In this document: positions 38,196-47,781 of the stretch, one piece after another
Position numbering within the stretch: the first letter of the stretch is position 1
Layout: each line of letters begins with the position of its first letter
Source of the DNA: Anaerosalibacter bizertensis
GTDB lineage: Bacteria > Bacillota > Clostridia > Tissierellales > Sporanaerobacteraceae
DNA: 64,000 nt
Direction: 5' to 3'
Assembly (NCBI RefSeq): GCF_009696605.1
Contig: NZ_VULR01000007.1
Coordinates: 62,001-126,000, forward strand
Program-made: the position numbers and the translations under genes
Notes under the pieces: generated by a model
Databases searched by the model: none
What the model saw: only the letters and a program-made list of their open reading frames with translations
What the model was told of the DNA's origin: nothing

Positions 38196-38654
38196 ATGGA
38201 AATTGTATTGAAAGGTTTAGAAGATACTGAAAAGTTTGGGTATAGACTTGGTAGTCTTCTTGAAGGTGGGGATATAGTTTGCCTTACTGGAGATTTGGGA
38301 GCTGGAAAGACTACTCTTACTAAATCTATTGCAAAAGGATTAGATGTAAAAGATTATGTCACTAGTCCTACTTTTGCCCTTATTAATGAATATAAGGGAA
38401 GGGTACCAGTATATCATTTTGATGTTTATAGATTAGAAGGGATAGAAGATGTAATAGATTTAGGATTTGAGGAATACTTTTATTCTAAGGGAGTTACAAT
38501 TATAGAATGGGGAGATAAAATTGAAAAGTTTCTTCCAGAAGATATTCTAACTGTTGAAATGAATAGAGGAAAAACTGATAATGAGAGAATAATTTCTATT
38601 TTTAGTAATGGAAAAAGAAGCGAAACAATAATAGAGGAGTTGAAGAAAAATTGA
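38196..38654 (+). CDS. tsaE: tRNA t6A biosynthesis ATPase TsaE
   Basis: 152 residues. P-loop G32-D-L-G-A-G-K-T-T40 and 'TSPTFALINEY', then 'HFDVYRLEG' and 'VTIIEWGDK'. It is needed with TsaB and TsaD to make threonylcarbamoyladenosine on ANN-decoding tRNAs. First gene of the conserved tsaE-tsaB-rimI-tsaD operon. GGAAGGTTG precedes the ATG. Confidence 0.97.
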   Translation: MEIVLKGLEDTEKFGYRLGSLLEGGDIVCLTGDLGAGKTTLTKSIAKGLDVKDYVTSPTFALINEYKGRVPVYHFDVYRLEGIEDVIDLGFEEYFYSKGVTIIEWGDKIEKFLPEDILTVEMNRGKTDNERIISIFSNGKRSETIIEELKKN

Positions 38655-39346
38655 AGGTTTTAGCAATAGATACATCTAGTGTAGTAGCTACTTGTGCAGT
38701 ATTAGATGAGGAAAAACTTTTAGGAGAATATACTTTAAATCAAGATATGACACATTCAGAAAGACTTATACCTATGATTAAAACATTGATGGATAGTCTA
38801 AAATTGAAGCCAGAAGATATAGATTTATTTGCTGGCTCAGTAGGACCAGGCTCCTTTACAGGGCTTAGGATTGGATTGGCTACTATTAAAGGATTAGCCC
38901 ATGTAGTAGATAAATCTGTTATTGGAATATCTACATTGGAGGCTTTGGCGTTTAATGTACCTTTTGATGGAATTGTCATACCTATAATGGATGCCAGAAG
39001 GGATAGGGTATATACAGGTATATATAGATGGGAAAATGGAAAACTTCTCAATATAATGGAACCTACTATTTTAAATATAGATGAGCTTTTAGATATAGTA
39101 GATTCTAAATATGAAAAGGTATTATTTAATGGGGATGGCACCCTTGTTTTTAAAGATAGAATAGATGAAAAATTAAAGGATAAAGCATTATATGCTCCAA
39201 TATCTTTAAATATGGCAAAGGCATCAAGTATAGGAGAACTAGCCCTTTTAAAATGGGAGGAAGGTTCTCAGGAAAACTATTTTAATTTATCCCCAGATTA
39301 TTTAAGAGAATCCCAAGCACAAAGACAATTAAATGAAAAAAGGTAG
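38651..39346 (+). CDS. tsaB: tRNA t6A biosynthesis protein TsaB
   Basis: 231 residues. TTG start overlapping the tsaE stop by four bases, with GAGGAGTTG just upstream. The ASKHA-fold N-terminus 'VLAIDTSSVVATCAVLDEEK' and 'GSVGPGSFTGLRIGLATIKG' are diagnostic of TsaB. It is a catalytically inactive paralogue of TsaD that forms a heterodimer with it. Confidence 0.96.
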   Translation: MKVLAIDTSSVVATCAVLDEEKLLGEYTLNQDMTHSERLIPMIKTLMDSLKLKPEDIDLFAGSVGPGSFTGLRIGLATIKGLAHVVDKSVIGISTLEALAFNVPFDGIVIPIMDARRDRVYTGIYRWENGKLLNIMEPTILNIDELLDIVDSKYEKVLFNGDGTLVFKDRIDEKLKDKALYAPISLNMAKASSIGELALLKWEEGSQENYFNLSPDYLRESQAQRQLNEKR

Positions 39347-39353
39347 TGATTTT

Positions 39354-39797
39354 ATGGATGCATTAATAAGGGATATGACGGAAGTTGATATTGAAGATGT
39401 ATTGGAAATAGAAAAAACTTCTTTTTCCAGCCCTTGGTCAAAAGATGCTTTTACGTTGGAAATAACTAAAAATACCCTTGCAAAATATATAGTAGCAGAA
39501 ATGGATAATAAAGTAGTAGCTTATGGCGGTATATGGTTTATTATAGATGAAGGTCATATTACAAATATAGCTGTTCATGAAAAGTATAGAGGCCTTGGAA
39601 TATCAAACAAAATTGTAGAAGGTCTTATAGATCTATGTATAGATAGAAGTATTAGAGCTATGACATTAGAAGTTAGAAAATCAAATGAGATAGCAAAATC
39701 ATTATATAAAAAGTACGGGTTTAAAGAATGTGGAATTCGTCCAGGATATTATTCAGATGACAATGAAGATGCTATAATCATGTGGAAAACTATATAA
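39354..39797 (+). CDS. rimI: ribosomal protein S18 alanine N-acetyltransferase RimI
   Basis: 147 residues from ATG 39354 (AAGGTAGTG upstream); the in-frame ATG at 39333 lies within tsaB and lacks a ribosome site. GNAT fold with the acetyl-CoA motif 'VHEKYRGLGISNKIVEG' and 'LEVRKSNEIAKSLYKKYGF'. It acetylates the N-terminus of S18 and perhaps other proteins. Its place between tsaB and tsaD is conserved in Firmicutes. Confidence 0.93.
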   Translation: MDALIRDMTEVDIEDVLEIEKTSFSSPWSKDAFTLEITKNTLAKYIVAEMDNKVVAYGGIWFIIDEGHITNIAVHEKYRGLGISNKIVEGLIDLCIDRSIRAMTLEVRKSNEIAKSLYKKYGFKECGIRPGYYSDDNEDAIIMWKTI

Positions 39798-39817
39798 AGG
39801 CAATTGGAGGTTAAAAA

Positions 39818-40840
39818 ATGGAAAAAGATATTATAACTTTAGCTATAGAAACTTCCTGTGATGAAACTTCCTGTGCAGTTTTGAAAAATGGAAGAGAGGT
39901 TCTTTCAAATATAATCTCTTCTCAAATAGAAATACACAGAAAGTTTGGAGGAGTAGTTCCAGAAGTAGCTTCAAGAAAACATATTGAAAATATAAATATA
40001 ATTATAGAAAAAGCTTTGAAAGAAGCCAATGTAGATTTTAAAGATATAGATATAGTAGGAGTTACACGTGGGCCAGGTCTTGTAGGGGCCTTACTTGTAG
40101 GGATATCTAGTGCCAAAGCTATAGCTTATGCATTAGATAAGCCTCTCATAGGGGTGAACCATATAAAAGGTCATATCTGTGCTAATTATATTGAACATAA
40201 AACACTAGAGCCCCCTTTTACTTGTTTAGTAGTATCGGGAGGACATACCTATTTAGTACAAGCTAACTCTTATACAGACTATGAACTAATAGGAAGAACT
40301 AGGGACGACGCAGCAGGAGAAGCCTTTGATAAAGTGGCTAGGTCCTTAGGCTTACCTTATCCAGGAGGACCGGTGATAGATAAACTTTCAAAAGTTGGAA
40401 ATCCTAAAGCTATAGATTTTCCAAGACCATGTTTGGAAGAAAATAGTTATGATTTTAGTTTTAGCGGACTTAAAACTGCTGTTTTAAATTATTTAAATCA
40501 GATGAAACAAAAAGGGGAAGAAATAGTAGTTGAAGATGTAGCAGCCAGTTTTCAACAGGCAGCTATAGAAGTACTTGTTGAAAAAACTATAAGATTGGCA
40601 AAAGAGAGAAATAGTAAGACCATAGCATTGGCAGGTGGAGTAGCTGCAAATAAGGGTTTAAGGAATTTATTAGAGATAAGGGGAAATGAAGAAAGTATAG
40701 AAATAAAATATCCTTCCACAACCCTTTGTACAGATAATGCAGCTATGATTGGATCCTGTGCATATTTTAATTATATTAGTGGACAAAGTTCTGATCTAGG
40801 TTTGACAGTAGAGCCAAATTTAGAGCTAGATCAGAAATAA
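39818..40840 (+). CDS. tsaD: tRNA N6-adenosine threonylcarbamoyltransferase TsaD
   Basis: 340 residues. Opening '[15 protein letters not shown]', metal-binding His pair in '[13 protein letters not shown]', '[11 protein letters not shown]', '[16 protein letters not shown]' and C-terminal '[10 protein letters not shown]' are all intact. It transfers the threonylcarbamoyl group to A37 of tRNA. TTGGAGG precedes the ATG. Last gene of the operon; the DnaA-box cluster follows directly. Confidence 0.97.
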   Translation: MEKDIITLAIETSCDETSCAVLKNGREVLSNIISSQIEIHRKFGGVVPEVASRKHIENINIIIEKALKEANVDFKDIDIVGVTRGPGLVGALLVGISSAKAIAYALDKPLIGVNHIKGHICANYIEHKTLEPPFTCLVVSGGHTYLVQANSYTDYELIGRTRDDAAGEAFDKVARSLGLPYPGGPVIDKLSKVGNPKAIDFPRPCLEENSYDFSFSGLKTAVLNYLNQMKQKGEEIVVEDVAASFQQAAIEVLVEKTIRLAKERNSKTIALAGGVAANKGLRNLLEIRGNEESIEIKYPSTTLCTDNAAMIGSCAYFNYISGQSSDLGLTVEPNLELDQK

Positions 40841-40848
40841 TCAACAAA

Positions 40849-40977
40849 TTATTCACATTTAAATTAGATATATTTGAGAAACAATGTGTATATTGTGGAA
40901 AAAGTAAAGAAAATAAGGAGACTAGAGGGGAAAAGCTGTGGATAAAACTGTGGACATTGTGAATAACTTGTGGATTT
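40849..40977. promoter_or_regulatory. DnaA-box cluster (cluster 2)
   Basis: Between the convergent tsaD and ABC-F genes. Perfect boxes: TTATTCACA (40849-40857), TGTGGATAA (40937-40945) and TGTGAATAA (40958-40966). Near matches: TGTGTATAT (40885-40893), TGTGGAAAA (40894-40902, abutting), TGTGGACAT (40949-40957) and TGTGGATTT (40969-40977). All but the first are on the minus strand in box sense. No replication gene is adjacent. Confidence 0.72.
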
Positions 40978-41003
40978 ATTGGGGACAGTATTTATTTTTA
41001 GTC

Positions 41004-42911
41004 TTAGTCCTCTAAATTTATGAGTTCATCATAAAGCTTTTCTACTAGTCTTTGAGTTTCTTCTCTTTTTTCTGTCAATTCTTTCACTTTTTCAAGGTTA
41101 TCATATATATTTGGATCAGATAGCTTTTCATCTATATTAACTATTTTTTCTTCATTTAATATAATTTGATTTTCCAATTCTGTAGCTTTCCTTTTTATTT
41201 TTCGTTTTTCTTCTATTTTTTTTCTTTCCTTCTTTTTTTCAAGTTTTATCTGTGTTTTAGTCTTAGTTTCTTCTTCCTCTACTTCTTCAATTTGGTTTTT
41301 CTTTTCTACATAATAGTCATAATTGCCTAAAAATTCTTCCATACCATCTTTAGATAATTCAAGTATTTTATCTGTTACTGTATTTAAAAAGTACCTATCA
41401 TGGGATATAACAAATAATGTACCATTATAGTTTTTAAGAGATTCTTCCAATACTTCTTTAGAGTCAATATCTAAATGGTTAGTAGGCTCATCCATTAAAA
41501 GAAAATTGGCTTTAGAAAGCATTAGCTTGAGAAGGGCCAATCTACTCCTTTCTCCACCACTGAGATCTCCAACCTCCTTAAATATATCATCTCCAAAAAA
41601 TAAAAACTGGCTTAAATAAGTTCTTATTTGATAATAGTCTAGTTTAGGATTTTCATCCCATATTTCATCTATAATAGTCTTGTCTAGATGTAAATCAGTC
41701 TGCTCTTGATCAAAGTATCCAATATTTACATGATGCCCCAACGTTATTTCTCCACAGGTAGGAGGCATATTGTTTAAGATGATTTTAAATAATGTAGTTT
41801 TTCCAATGCCATTTGGACCAATAAGTCCAACCTTTTCTCCCCTATATATATTAAAACTTACATCTTTAAATAGAGGAGTTTCATCAAAGGATTTTCCTAA
41901 ATCTTCTACTGCTAAAACATCCCTACCACTTTTTATTTTAGGTTCAAATTTTAATTTTGTTTTTTTAGAATCAGCTAGGGGTTTGTCTATTCTTTTTATT
42001 TTATCCAACATTTTTTGCCTACTTTGGGCTTGTTTAATATATCTCTGGCCTCCATAGTTTAAAAAGCGTTTGATTATTTCTTCTTGTCGTTCTATTTCTT
42101 TTTGCTGATTTTCATATTGTCTTTTAAGTAGTTCCATTTCCACTTTTCTCTTTTTCATGAATTCAGTATAGTTTCCATTGTAGGTTTTTAGTTCTAGATT
42201 TTCTAAGTGGAATACTCTACTTACTACATTATCTAAGAAGTACCTATCATGGGAGATAATTAGAGCAGAACCTTTATATTCATTTAAAAATTTTTCTAAC
42301 CAAGATATTGCTTCAATATCCAAATGGTTTGTAGGCTCGTCCAACAAAAGCAGATCAGGTTTTTGAAGAAGTAGTTCTGCTAAAGCTAATCTAGATTTTT
42401 GACCTCCACTTAAATTATTTACCTTCTTGTCCATATCTTCATCAGAAAAACCTAATCCTTTTAAGGTGCCTTTTATTTCACTTTTAAATCCATATCCATT
42501 TTGATTAGAAAATTGCTCTGATAGGTTGGAGTATTTTTCCATAAGATTTTGTAAGGTTTCTGAATCCCCTTTTTTTCCTTCTATACTTATTTTTTCTTCT
42601 AATATTCTTAGGTTTTTCTCCATTTCTATTAGATGCTCAAATACTTTTAAACATTCATTAAATACTGTATTTTTACTTTGGATTTGTGTATGTTGTTTTA
42701 AATAACCAATCCTTAAATTTTTTTGAGTATATATTTCCCCACCATCTTTGGGAATTTCTTTGGCTAATATATTGAATAGGGTAGTTTTTCCAGAACCATT
42801 TAAACCTACTAATCCTATTTTCTCTCCTTCATCTATAGAAAAGCTTATATCTTTTAAAATTTCTTTTGCAAGATAGAATTTAGATATATTATTACAAGAT
42901 AAAATTATCAT
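41004..42911 (-). CDS. ABC-F family ATPase (YdiF-like)
   Basis: 635 residues with two ABC domains and no membrane part. Walker A sites 'GLNGSGKTTLF' and 'GPNGIGKTTLF', signatures 'LSGGQKSRLAL' and 'LSGGERSRLAL', and both 'DEPTNHLDI' Walker B motifs. A charged linker separates the domains and a C-terminal coiled coil (about 550-635) ends the protein. ABC-F proteins act on ribosomes as translation factors, and some give antibiotic resistance. Position next to tsaD and rex matches ydiF of Bacillus. AGGAGG precedes the ATG. Confidence 0.93.
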   Translation of the reverse strand: MIILSCNNISKFYLAKEILKDISFSIDEGEKIGLVGLNGSGKTTLFNILAKEIPKDGGEIYTQKNLRIGYLKQHTQIQSKNTVFNECLKVFEHLIEMEKNLRILEEKISIEGKKGDSETLQNLMEKYSNLSEQFSNQNGYGFKSEIKGTLKGLGFSDEDMDKKVNNLSGGQKSRLALAELLLQKPDLLLLDEPTNHLDIEAISWLEKFLNEYKGSALIISHDRYFLDNVVSRVFHLENLELKTYNGNYTEFMKKRKVEMELLKRQYENQQKEIERQEEIIKRFLNYGGQRYIKQAQSRQKMLDKIKRIDKPLADSKKTKLKFEPKIKSGRDVLAVEDLGKSFDETPLFKDVSFNIYRGEKVGLIGPNGIGKTTLFKIILNNMPPTCGEITLGHHVNIGYFDQEQTDLHLDKTIIDEIWDENPKLDYYQIRTYLSQFLFFGDDIFKEVGDLSGGERSRLALLKLMLSKANFLLMDEPTNHLDIDSKEVLEESLKNYNGTLFVISHDRYFLNTVTDKILELSKDGMEEFLGNYDYYVEKKNQIEEVEEEETKTKTQIKLEKKKERKKIEEKRKIKRKATELENQIILNEEKIVNIDEKLSDPNIYDNLEKVKELTEKREETQRLVEKLYDELINLED

Positions 42912-42985
42912 GATTTTTCCTCCTATACAAATAAGTTCAGTAAACTTATTCTATCAAAAAAAATAGTCCTATGAAAGATTAAGGA

Positions 42986-43198
42986 CTATTTATTATCTAG
43001 TTCCATAGCCATGCTAGATAAAACTTTATCTACAAGGTCTATGTCACATTTATGTTCTGCTGTAAAATGGGTACAATTTTCACAGCTTTTCATATTGTTA
43101 ATACAAGGGTCAACAGAAGATTGTATAGATGAATTTTCATCAGTTTTATATTCATCACAATATAAGGCGACTTTCATTAATTGCTCTTTACTAGCCAT
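42986..43198 (-). CDS. small cysteine-containing protein, 70 aa
   Basis: A good ribosome site (GGAGGAATTCT) precedes the ATG. Five cysteines: C14, one in 'DPCINN', a C-x2-C in 'SCENCTHF' and one in 'EHKCDID'. The pattern suggests a small zinc- or iron-binding protein, but no family is recognised. It lies between the ABC-F gene and rex, in the same direction as the ABC-F gene. Confidence 0.72.
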   Translation of the reverse strand: MASKEQLMKVALYCDEYKTDENSSIQSSVDPCINNMKSCENCTHFTAEHKCDIDLVDKVLSSMAMELDNK

Positions 43199-43290
43199 AG
43201 AATTCCTCCTTTATAATTTTCAAGATTATTGTTTGTAAAATAGGGTTTTAATATTCATTTTTCAAGTTAAATTAAGAAGGGGATATAAAA

Positions 43291-43319
43291 TTGACACGTA
43301 AATAACAAATTGATATAAT
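43291..43319 (+). promoter_or_regulatory. rex promoter
   Basis: TTGACA (43291-43296), 17 bases, TATAAT (43314-43319): perfect sigma-A hexamers. The spacer contains ATAACAA, part of a Rex-like half site, so autoregulation is possible but unproven. Confidence 0.85.
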
Positions 43320-43371
43320 AAATAGGAAACAGTACTTTCTTTTAAAATTAAGCAAGAAAGGGAGTTTAAAT

Positions 43372-44019
43372 ATGGATAGAGAGTGTAAAGTTTCAATGAC
43401 AGTCATAAGAAGACTTCCTAAATACTATAGATATTTAGGAGATTTAATAAATAAGGGAATAAATAGAATTTCATCTCAAGAACTAAGTAAATTAACAGGT
43501 TTTACAGCATCTCAAATAAGACAAGACTTAAATAATTTTGGTGGCTTTGGCCAACAAGGTTATGGCTACAATGTAGAAGAACTTCACAGACAAGTTGGTA
43601 AAATTCTAGGTCTTGATAGAGATTATAATACTGTAATAGCTGGTTCAGGAAACTTAGGCCAAGCAGTTGCAAATTATAAAGGATTTGAAGATGCAGGATT
43701 TAAAGTATTGTCTTTATTTGATAAAAATCCAAAGCTTATTGGATTAAAAATAAGAGAAGTTGAAATAAGAGACGTTGATTTAATGGAGCAATTCATAAGA
43801 GATAATGATGTAGAGATTGGTATTATAACTACACCAAAGGAAAATGCACAGGATATAGCAGATATTTTCATAAAGAGTGAAAGAATAAAAGGAATTTGGA
43901 ATTTTGCTCCTGCAGATTTAAAAGTACCTGAACACATAGTAGTAGAAAATGTTCATTTAAATGAAAGTCTATTTACATTGTCTTATTTCTTAAAAAATTG
44001 TGATATCTATAATTCATAA
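43372..44019 (+). CDS. rex: redox-sensing transcriptional repressor Rex
   Basis: 215 residues. N-terminal winged helix ('RRLPKYYRYLGDLINKGINR', 'FTASQIRQDLNNFGGFGQQG'), Rossmann NADH domain with 'GSGNLGQAV' and a C-terminal swapped helix ('LSYFLKNCDI'). Rex senses the NADH/NAD+ ratio and in Clostridia represses fermentation genes such as bcd-etf. The bcd cluster lies directly downstream, which fits a local regulator. AGAAAGGGAG precedes the ATG. Confidence 0.97.
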   Translation: MDRECKVSMTVIRRLPKYYRYLGDLINKGINRISSQELSKLTGFTASQIRQDLNNFGGFGQQGYGYNVEELHRQVGKILGLDRDYNTVIAGSGNLGQAVANYKGFEDAGFKVLSLFDKNPKLIGLKIREVEIRDVDLMEQFIRDNDVEIGIITTPKENAQDIADIFIKSERIKGIWNFAPADLKVPEHIVVENVHLNESLFTLSYFLKNCDIYNS

Positions 44020-44349
44020 AATAGTTTACGCTCACATAGAATGTATCATAGATGAAAATTTTTACATCAGAGTTGAAAAAATTAACAACTTGTGAATAAG
44101 GCGACAAAAAATTACTTTTTAATCGAATAATATTTTTTTAAAATATATTTTTTATGATGTAGAAATGCCTATATATCTGATATATAGCAGAATATATAGG
44201 CATTTCTGTGAAGCTGTATAAGAGAAAAAATAGTAGAACTATGTAAAAAAAGATAAATAATTAACAAATATGATGGAAAAAAACTTTCAAATGAATTATA
44301 ATATAATTTGGATAATACTTAGCCAATATTACAGGGAGGGAAATATAAT
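44020..44349. other. rex-bcd intergenic region with a 16-bp palindrome
   Basis: Perfect arms 44161-44176 and 44192-44207, with a smaller nested palindrome (CTATATAT/ATATATAG) in the loop side that could form an alternative fold. A single perfect DnaA box, TGTGAATAA, lies at 44091-44099. A TTAACAA half-site at 44260-44266 could belong to a degenerate Rex operator, but its partner half is poor. TATAAT-like sequence lies near 44297-44305. No gene is present. Confidence 0.5.
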
Positions 44350-45489
44350 ATGGATTTCACTTTAACTAAAGAGCAAGAAATGGTTAGAAATGTTATGAGA
44401 GAATTCGCTGTAAACGAAGTAGAACCAATTGCAGCGGATATTGACGAAACAGGAAGGTTCCCAAAGGAAAATGTGGAGAAAATGGCTAGAGCACATATGT
44501 TGGGCATACCTTTCCCAGAAGAATATGGTGGAGCTGGCGGAGACGAAATAGCTTACGCTATAGCTGTAGAAGAATTATCAAAAGTGTGTGCTACTACAGG
44601 AGTTATTTTATCAGCTCATACATCACTAGGTAGTTGGCCAATATACAAATTTGGTACAGAAGAACAAAAACAAAAATATTTAGTACCATTAGCAAAAGGA
44701 GAAAAATTAGGAGCTTTTGGTCTAACTGAGCCAAATGCAGGTACTGATGCGGCTGGACAACAAACGGTTGCAGTACTTGATGGTGATCACTATGTATTAA
44801 ACGGTTCAAAGATATTTATTACTAACGGTGGACAGGCTGACACATATGTTATATTTGCTATGACTGATAGAACTAAAGGCACTAGAGGAATAAGTGCTTT
44901 CATAGTTGAAGCAGATACTCCAGGATTCAGCATTGGTAAGGTAGAAGATAAGTTAGGTATTAGAGGTTCAGCAACAACAGAACTTATTTTCCAAAATTGT
45001 AGAATTCCAAAAGAAAATCTACTTGGTGAAGAAGGCAAAGGATTTAAAATTGCAATGGCAACACTAGATGGTGGTAGAATTGGAATTGCTGCTCAAGCAT
45101 TAGGAATAGCACAAGGTGCATTAGATGTAACTGTTGAATACTTAAAAGAAAGACAACAATTTGGTAGACCATTATCTAAATTCCAAGGATTACAATGGAT
45201 GGTTGCAGATATGGAAACTGAAATTAACGCTGCTAGATTATTAGTTTACAGAGCGGCATTTAACAAAGCTAACGGACTTCCATACAACAAGGAAGCAGCT
45301 ATGGCTAAATTATTTGCAGCAAATACAGCTATGAGTGTAACTACAAAATGTGTTCAATTACACGGTGGATATGGATACACTAAAGACTATCCAGTTGAAA
45401 GAATGATGAGAGACGCTAAGATAACTGAAATATATGAAGGTACATCTCAAGTACAACAAATGGTTATTGCAGCAAACTTATTAAGATAA
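44350..45489 (+). CDS. bcd: short-chain (butyryl-type) acyl-CoA dehydrogenase
   Basis: 379 residues, full length. '[12 protein letters not shown]' and '[14 protein letters not shown]' FAD/substrate motifs, '[20 protein letters not shown]', and the catalytic base E363 in 'EIYEGTSQ'. The enzyme reduces crotonyl-CoA to butyryl-CoA with the adjacent Etf. crt, hbd and thl are not in the window. CAGGGAGGG precedes the ATG. First gene of bcd-etfB-etfA. Confidence 0.93.
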   Translation: MDFTLTKEQEMVRNVMREFAVNEVEPIAADIDETGRFPKENVEKMARAHMLGIPFPEEYGGAGGDEIAYAIAVEELSKVCATTGVILSAHTSLGSWPIYKFGTEEQKQKYLVPLAKGEKLGAFGLTEPNAGTDAAGQQTVAVLDGDHYVLNGSKIFITNGGQADTYVIFAMTDRTKGTRGISAFIVEADTPGFSIGKVEDKLGIRGSATTELIFQNCRIPKENLLGEEGKGFKIAMATLDGGRIGIAAQALGIAQGALDVTVEYLKERQQFGRPLSKFQGLQWMVADMETEINAARLLVYRAAFNKANGLPYNKEAAMAKLFAANTAMSVTTKCVQLHGGYGYTKDYPVERMMRDAKITEIYEGTSQVQQMVIAANLLR

Positions 45490-45515
45490 TTAACAATTTA
45501 AAGGAGGAGGAAATT

Positions 45516-46310
45516 ATGAAGATCATAGTATGTTTAAAACAAGTTCCTGATACAAATGAAGTAAAAATTGATCCAGTTAAAGGAACTTTAATCCGTGAAG
45601 GAGTTCCAAGCATAATAAATCCTGATGATAGAAATGCTTTAGAAGAAGCATTAAGAATAAAGGATGAAAATCCAGATACAATAGTAACAGTTGTAAGCAT
45701 GGGGCCACCTCAAGCAGATGTAGCTTTAAAAGAAGCATTAGCTATGGGTGCTGACGATGCAATACTTTTAAGTGACAGAGCATTTGCTGGTTCTGACACT
45801 TGGGCAACATCAACTGCAATAGCAGACGCAATTAAGGAAATTGGTGATTACGACATTATATTATGTGGTAGACAAGCTATTGACGGGGATACAGCACAAG
45901 TTGGTCCACAAATTGCAGAACATTTAGGTTTACCTCAAATCACTTATGTAGAAGATTTAGAAGTAAAAGAAGGAAAAGTTGTAGCTAAAAGAGCTTTAGA
46001 AGATGGATATTATGTAGTTGAAAGTGAACTTCCAGTACTTTTAACTGCAATTAAAGAATTAAACGAACCTAGATATCCTTCAATAAAAGGTATCTACAAA
46101 GCATATAGAGAAGAAGATAGAGTTAAAGTATGGTCAGCTAATGACTATAATGTAGATAGAGAAAATATTGGACTTGACGGTTCACCAACTGAAGTAAGCA
46201 AATCTTTCACTCCACCTGGAAGAGATTCAGCATGTGAAATCTTAGAAGGTAATGGAAAAGAAGCTGCTAGACAATTAGTAGTAAGACTTAAAGAAAGAAA
46301 GATTATATAA
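45516..46310 (+). CDS. etfB: electron transfer flavoprotein beta subunit
   Basis: 264 residues. 'KIIVCLKQVPDTNEVKIDP' start, 'VSMGPPQADVALKEALAMGAD' and 'ILCGRQAIDGDTAQVGPQIA'. The region 'LLSDRAFAGSDTWATSTAIA' resembles electron-bifurcating Etf (as in Acidaminococcus), which uses NADH to reduce crotonyl-CoA and ferredoxin together. AAAGGAGGAGG precedes the ATG. Bifurcation is an inference. Confidence 0.95.
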   Translation: MKIIVCLKQVPDTNEVKIDPVKGTLIREGVPSIINPDDRNALEEALRIKDENPDTIVTVVSMGPPQADVALKEALAMGADDAILLSDRAFAGSDTWATSTAIADAIKEIGDYDIILCGRQAIDGDTAQVGPQIAEHLGLPQITYVEDLEVKEGKVVAKRALEDGYYVVESELPVLLTAIKELNEPRYPSIKGIYKAYREEDRVKVWSANDYNVDRENIGLDGSPTEVSKSFTPPGRDSACEILEGNGKEAARQLVVRLKERKII

Positions 46311-46352
46311 ACTTACGGACGGATAACATCTAATATAAAGGAGGATTTAGCT

Positions 46353-47576
46353 ATGGCAATAAAAGTCATAAAAGAAAAATGTGTTGGCTGTGGAGCTTGT
46401 GTTACAGTTTGTCCAGCAGATGCAATTAATATGATAGATAAAAAAGCTGTTATAACAGATAAATGTATAGCATGTGGTGCTTGTATCAATAAATGTCCTG
46501 TAAAAGCTATTTATAAAGAAAGCACAAAAAATGGCGGAGTAAACGTTGATGATTACAGAGGCGTTTGGGTATTTGCAGAACAAAGAGAAGGAAAAACTCT
46601 TAATGTTGTTAGAGAATTATTAGGTGAAGGAAGAAAAATTGCAGACGAATTAGAAACAGAACTTTCTGCAGTTTTACTAGGCCATAACATGGAAGAAGAA
46701 GCTGACCTATTAATTAAATATGGTGCAGATAAAGTAATCTATGTAGATGACGAACTTCTTGATGTTTATACAACTGATGGCTATTCAAAAGTTATATTTG
46801 ACTTAATTGAAGAAAGAAAACCAGAAATTCTATTAATAGGAGCTACAAATATAGGAAGAGATTTAGGTCCTAGACTATCAGCAAAAGTTCATACAGGACT
46901 TACAGCTGACTGTACAAGATTAGATGTAGACAAAGAAAACAGACGTCTTATGATGACTCGTCCAGCTTTTGGTGGAAACCTAATGGCTACAATTCTTTGT
47001 CCAAAACACAGACCTCAAATGTCAACAGTTAGACCTGGAGTTATGGAAAAAGCAAAACTTCATGAAGACCATGAAGGAGTTGTAGAAGTAGTTAAACCAA
47101 ACTTAAAAGCTGAAGATATTAAGGCTAAAGTTGTAGAAGTTGTTAAGAGTGACAAACCAGTAGTTGCATTGGAAGAAGCTCCAATCATTGTATCTGGTGG
47201 TAGAGGATTAGGAAACGAAGAAGGATTTAAGCTAATTGAAGAATTAGCTGAAAAACTAGGCGGAGTAGTAGGAGCAAGCCGTGCTACAGTAGATACTAAC
47301 TGGATTGACCATTCACATCAAGTAGGTCAAACAGGAAAAACTGTAAGACCAGGACTTTATGTAGCTTGTGGTATTTCAGGAGCTATCCAACACTTGGCAG
47401 GTATGCAAGATTCTAAATGTATAGTAGCTATAAACAAAGATGCAAATGCTCCAATATTCGAAGTAGCTGACTATGGTATAGTTGGAGACTTATATGAAGT
47501 AATACCAGAATTAATCCAAGCATTAGACAATGTAGACGACATAATGGAAGCTGTAAAATCCCTTTCAGAAAATTAA
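46353..47576 (+). CDS. etfA: electron transfer flavoprotein alpha subunit with N-terminal 2[4Fe-4S] ferredoxin domain
   Basis: 407 residues, about 60-80 longer than a plain EtfA. Residues 1-60 carry two 4Fe-4S motifs, '[12 protein letters not shown]' and '[12 protein letters not shown]'. The EtfA body follows, ending in the FAD domain with 'GGRGLG', '[20 protein letters not shown]' and 'GAIQHLAGM'. The fused ferredoxin would connect the flavins to a low-potential acceptor. AAAGGAGG precedes the ATG. Confidence 0.95.
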   Translation: MAIKVIKEKCVGCGACVTVCPADAINMIDKKAVITDKCIACGACINKCPVKAIYKESTKNGGVNVDDYRGVWVFAEQREGKTLNVVRELLGEGRKIADELETELSAVLLGHNMEEEADLLIKYGADKVIYVDDELLDVYTTDGYSKVIFDLIEERKPEILLIGATNIGRDLGPRLSAKVHTGLTADCTRLDVDKENRRLMMTRPAFGGNLMATILCPKHRPQMSTVRPGVMEKAKLHEDHEGVVEVVKPNLKAEDIKAKVVEVVKSDKPVVALEEAPIIVSGGRGLGNEEGFKLIEELAEKLGGVVGASRATVDTNWIDHSHQVGQTGKTVRPGLYVACGISGAIQHLAGMQDSKCIVAINKDANAPIFEVADYGIVGDLYEVIPELIQALDNVDDIMEAVKSLSEN

Positions 47577-47582
47577 TCATAT

Positions 47583-47614
47583 AAATGAGACAAAGGCTAG
47601 CCTTTGTCTCATTT
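47583..47614 (+). terminator. terminator after etfA
   Basis: AAATGAGACAAAGG (47583-47596), a CTAG loop and CCTTTGTCTCATTT (47601-47614). Confidence 0.88.
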
Positions 47615-47638
47615 TCATTTGTATTTTCAACATGATTC

Positions 47639-47667
47639 TTGCAATTAAAGGAAATGAGTGTTAAAAT
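47639..47667 (+). promoter_or_regulatory. putative promoter of the glutamate dehydrogenase gene
   Basis: TTGCAA (47639-47644), 17 bases, TAAAAT (47662-47667). The 115-base leader that follows contains GTGAGCTT and AAGCTTGC, which can pair. Confidence 0.45.
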
Positions 47668-47781
47668 ATAATTAATTAGTGAGCTTATTCTAGGTCTAGT
47701 GAATTAGGGAAGCTTGCTAAAAGAAAACGATTTCAAGATAAAATTAAAGGGACTTATTGTATATTAAAGGAGGTCATTTCA

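Noticed and set aside
44260-44266. Full Rex operator before bcd
   Set aside because: Only one good half-site (TTAACAA); the other half is a poor match, so I do not call an operator.
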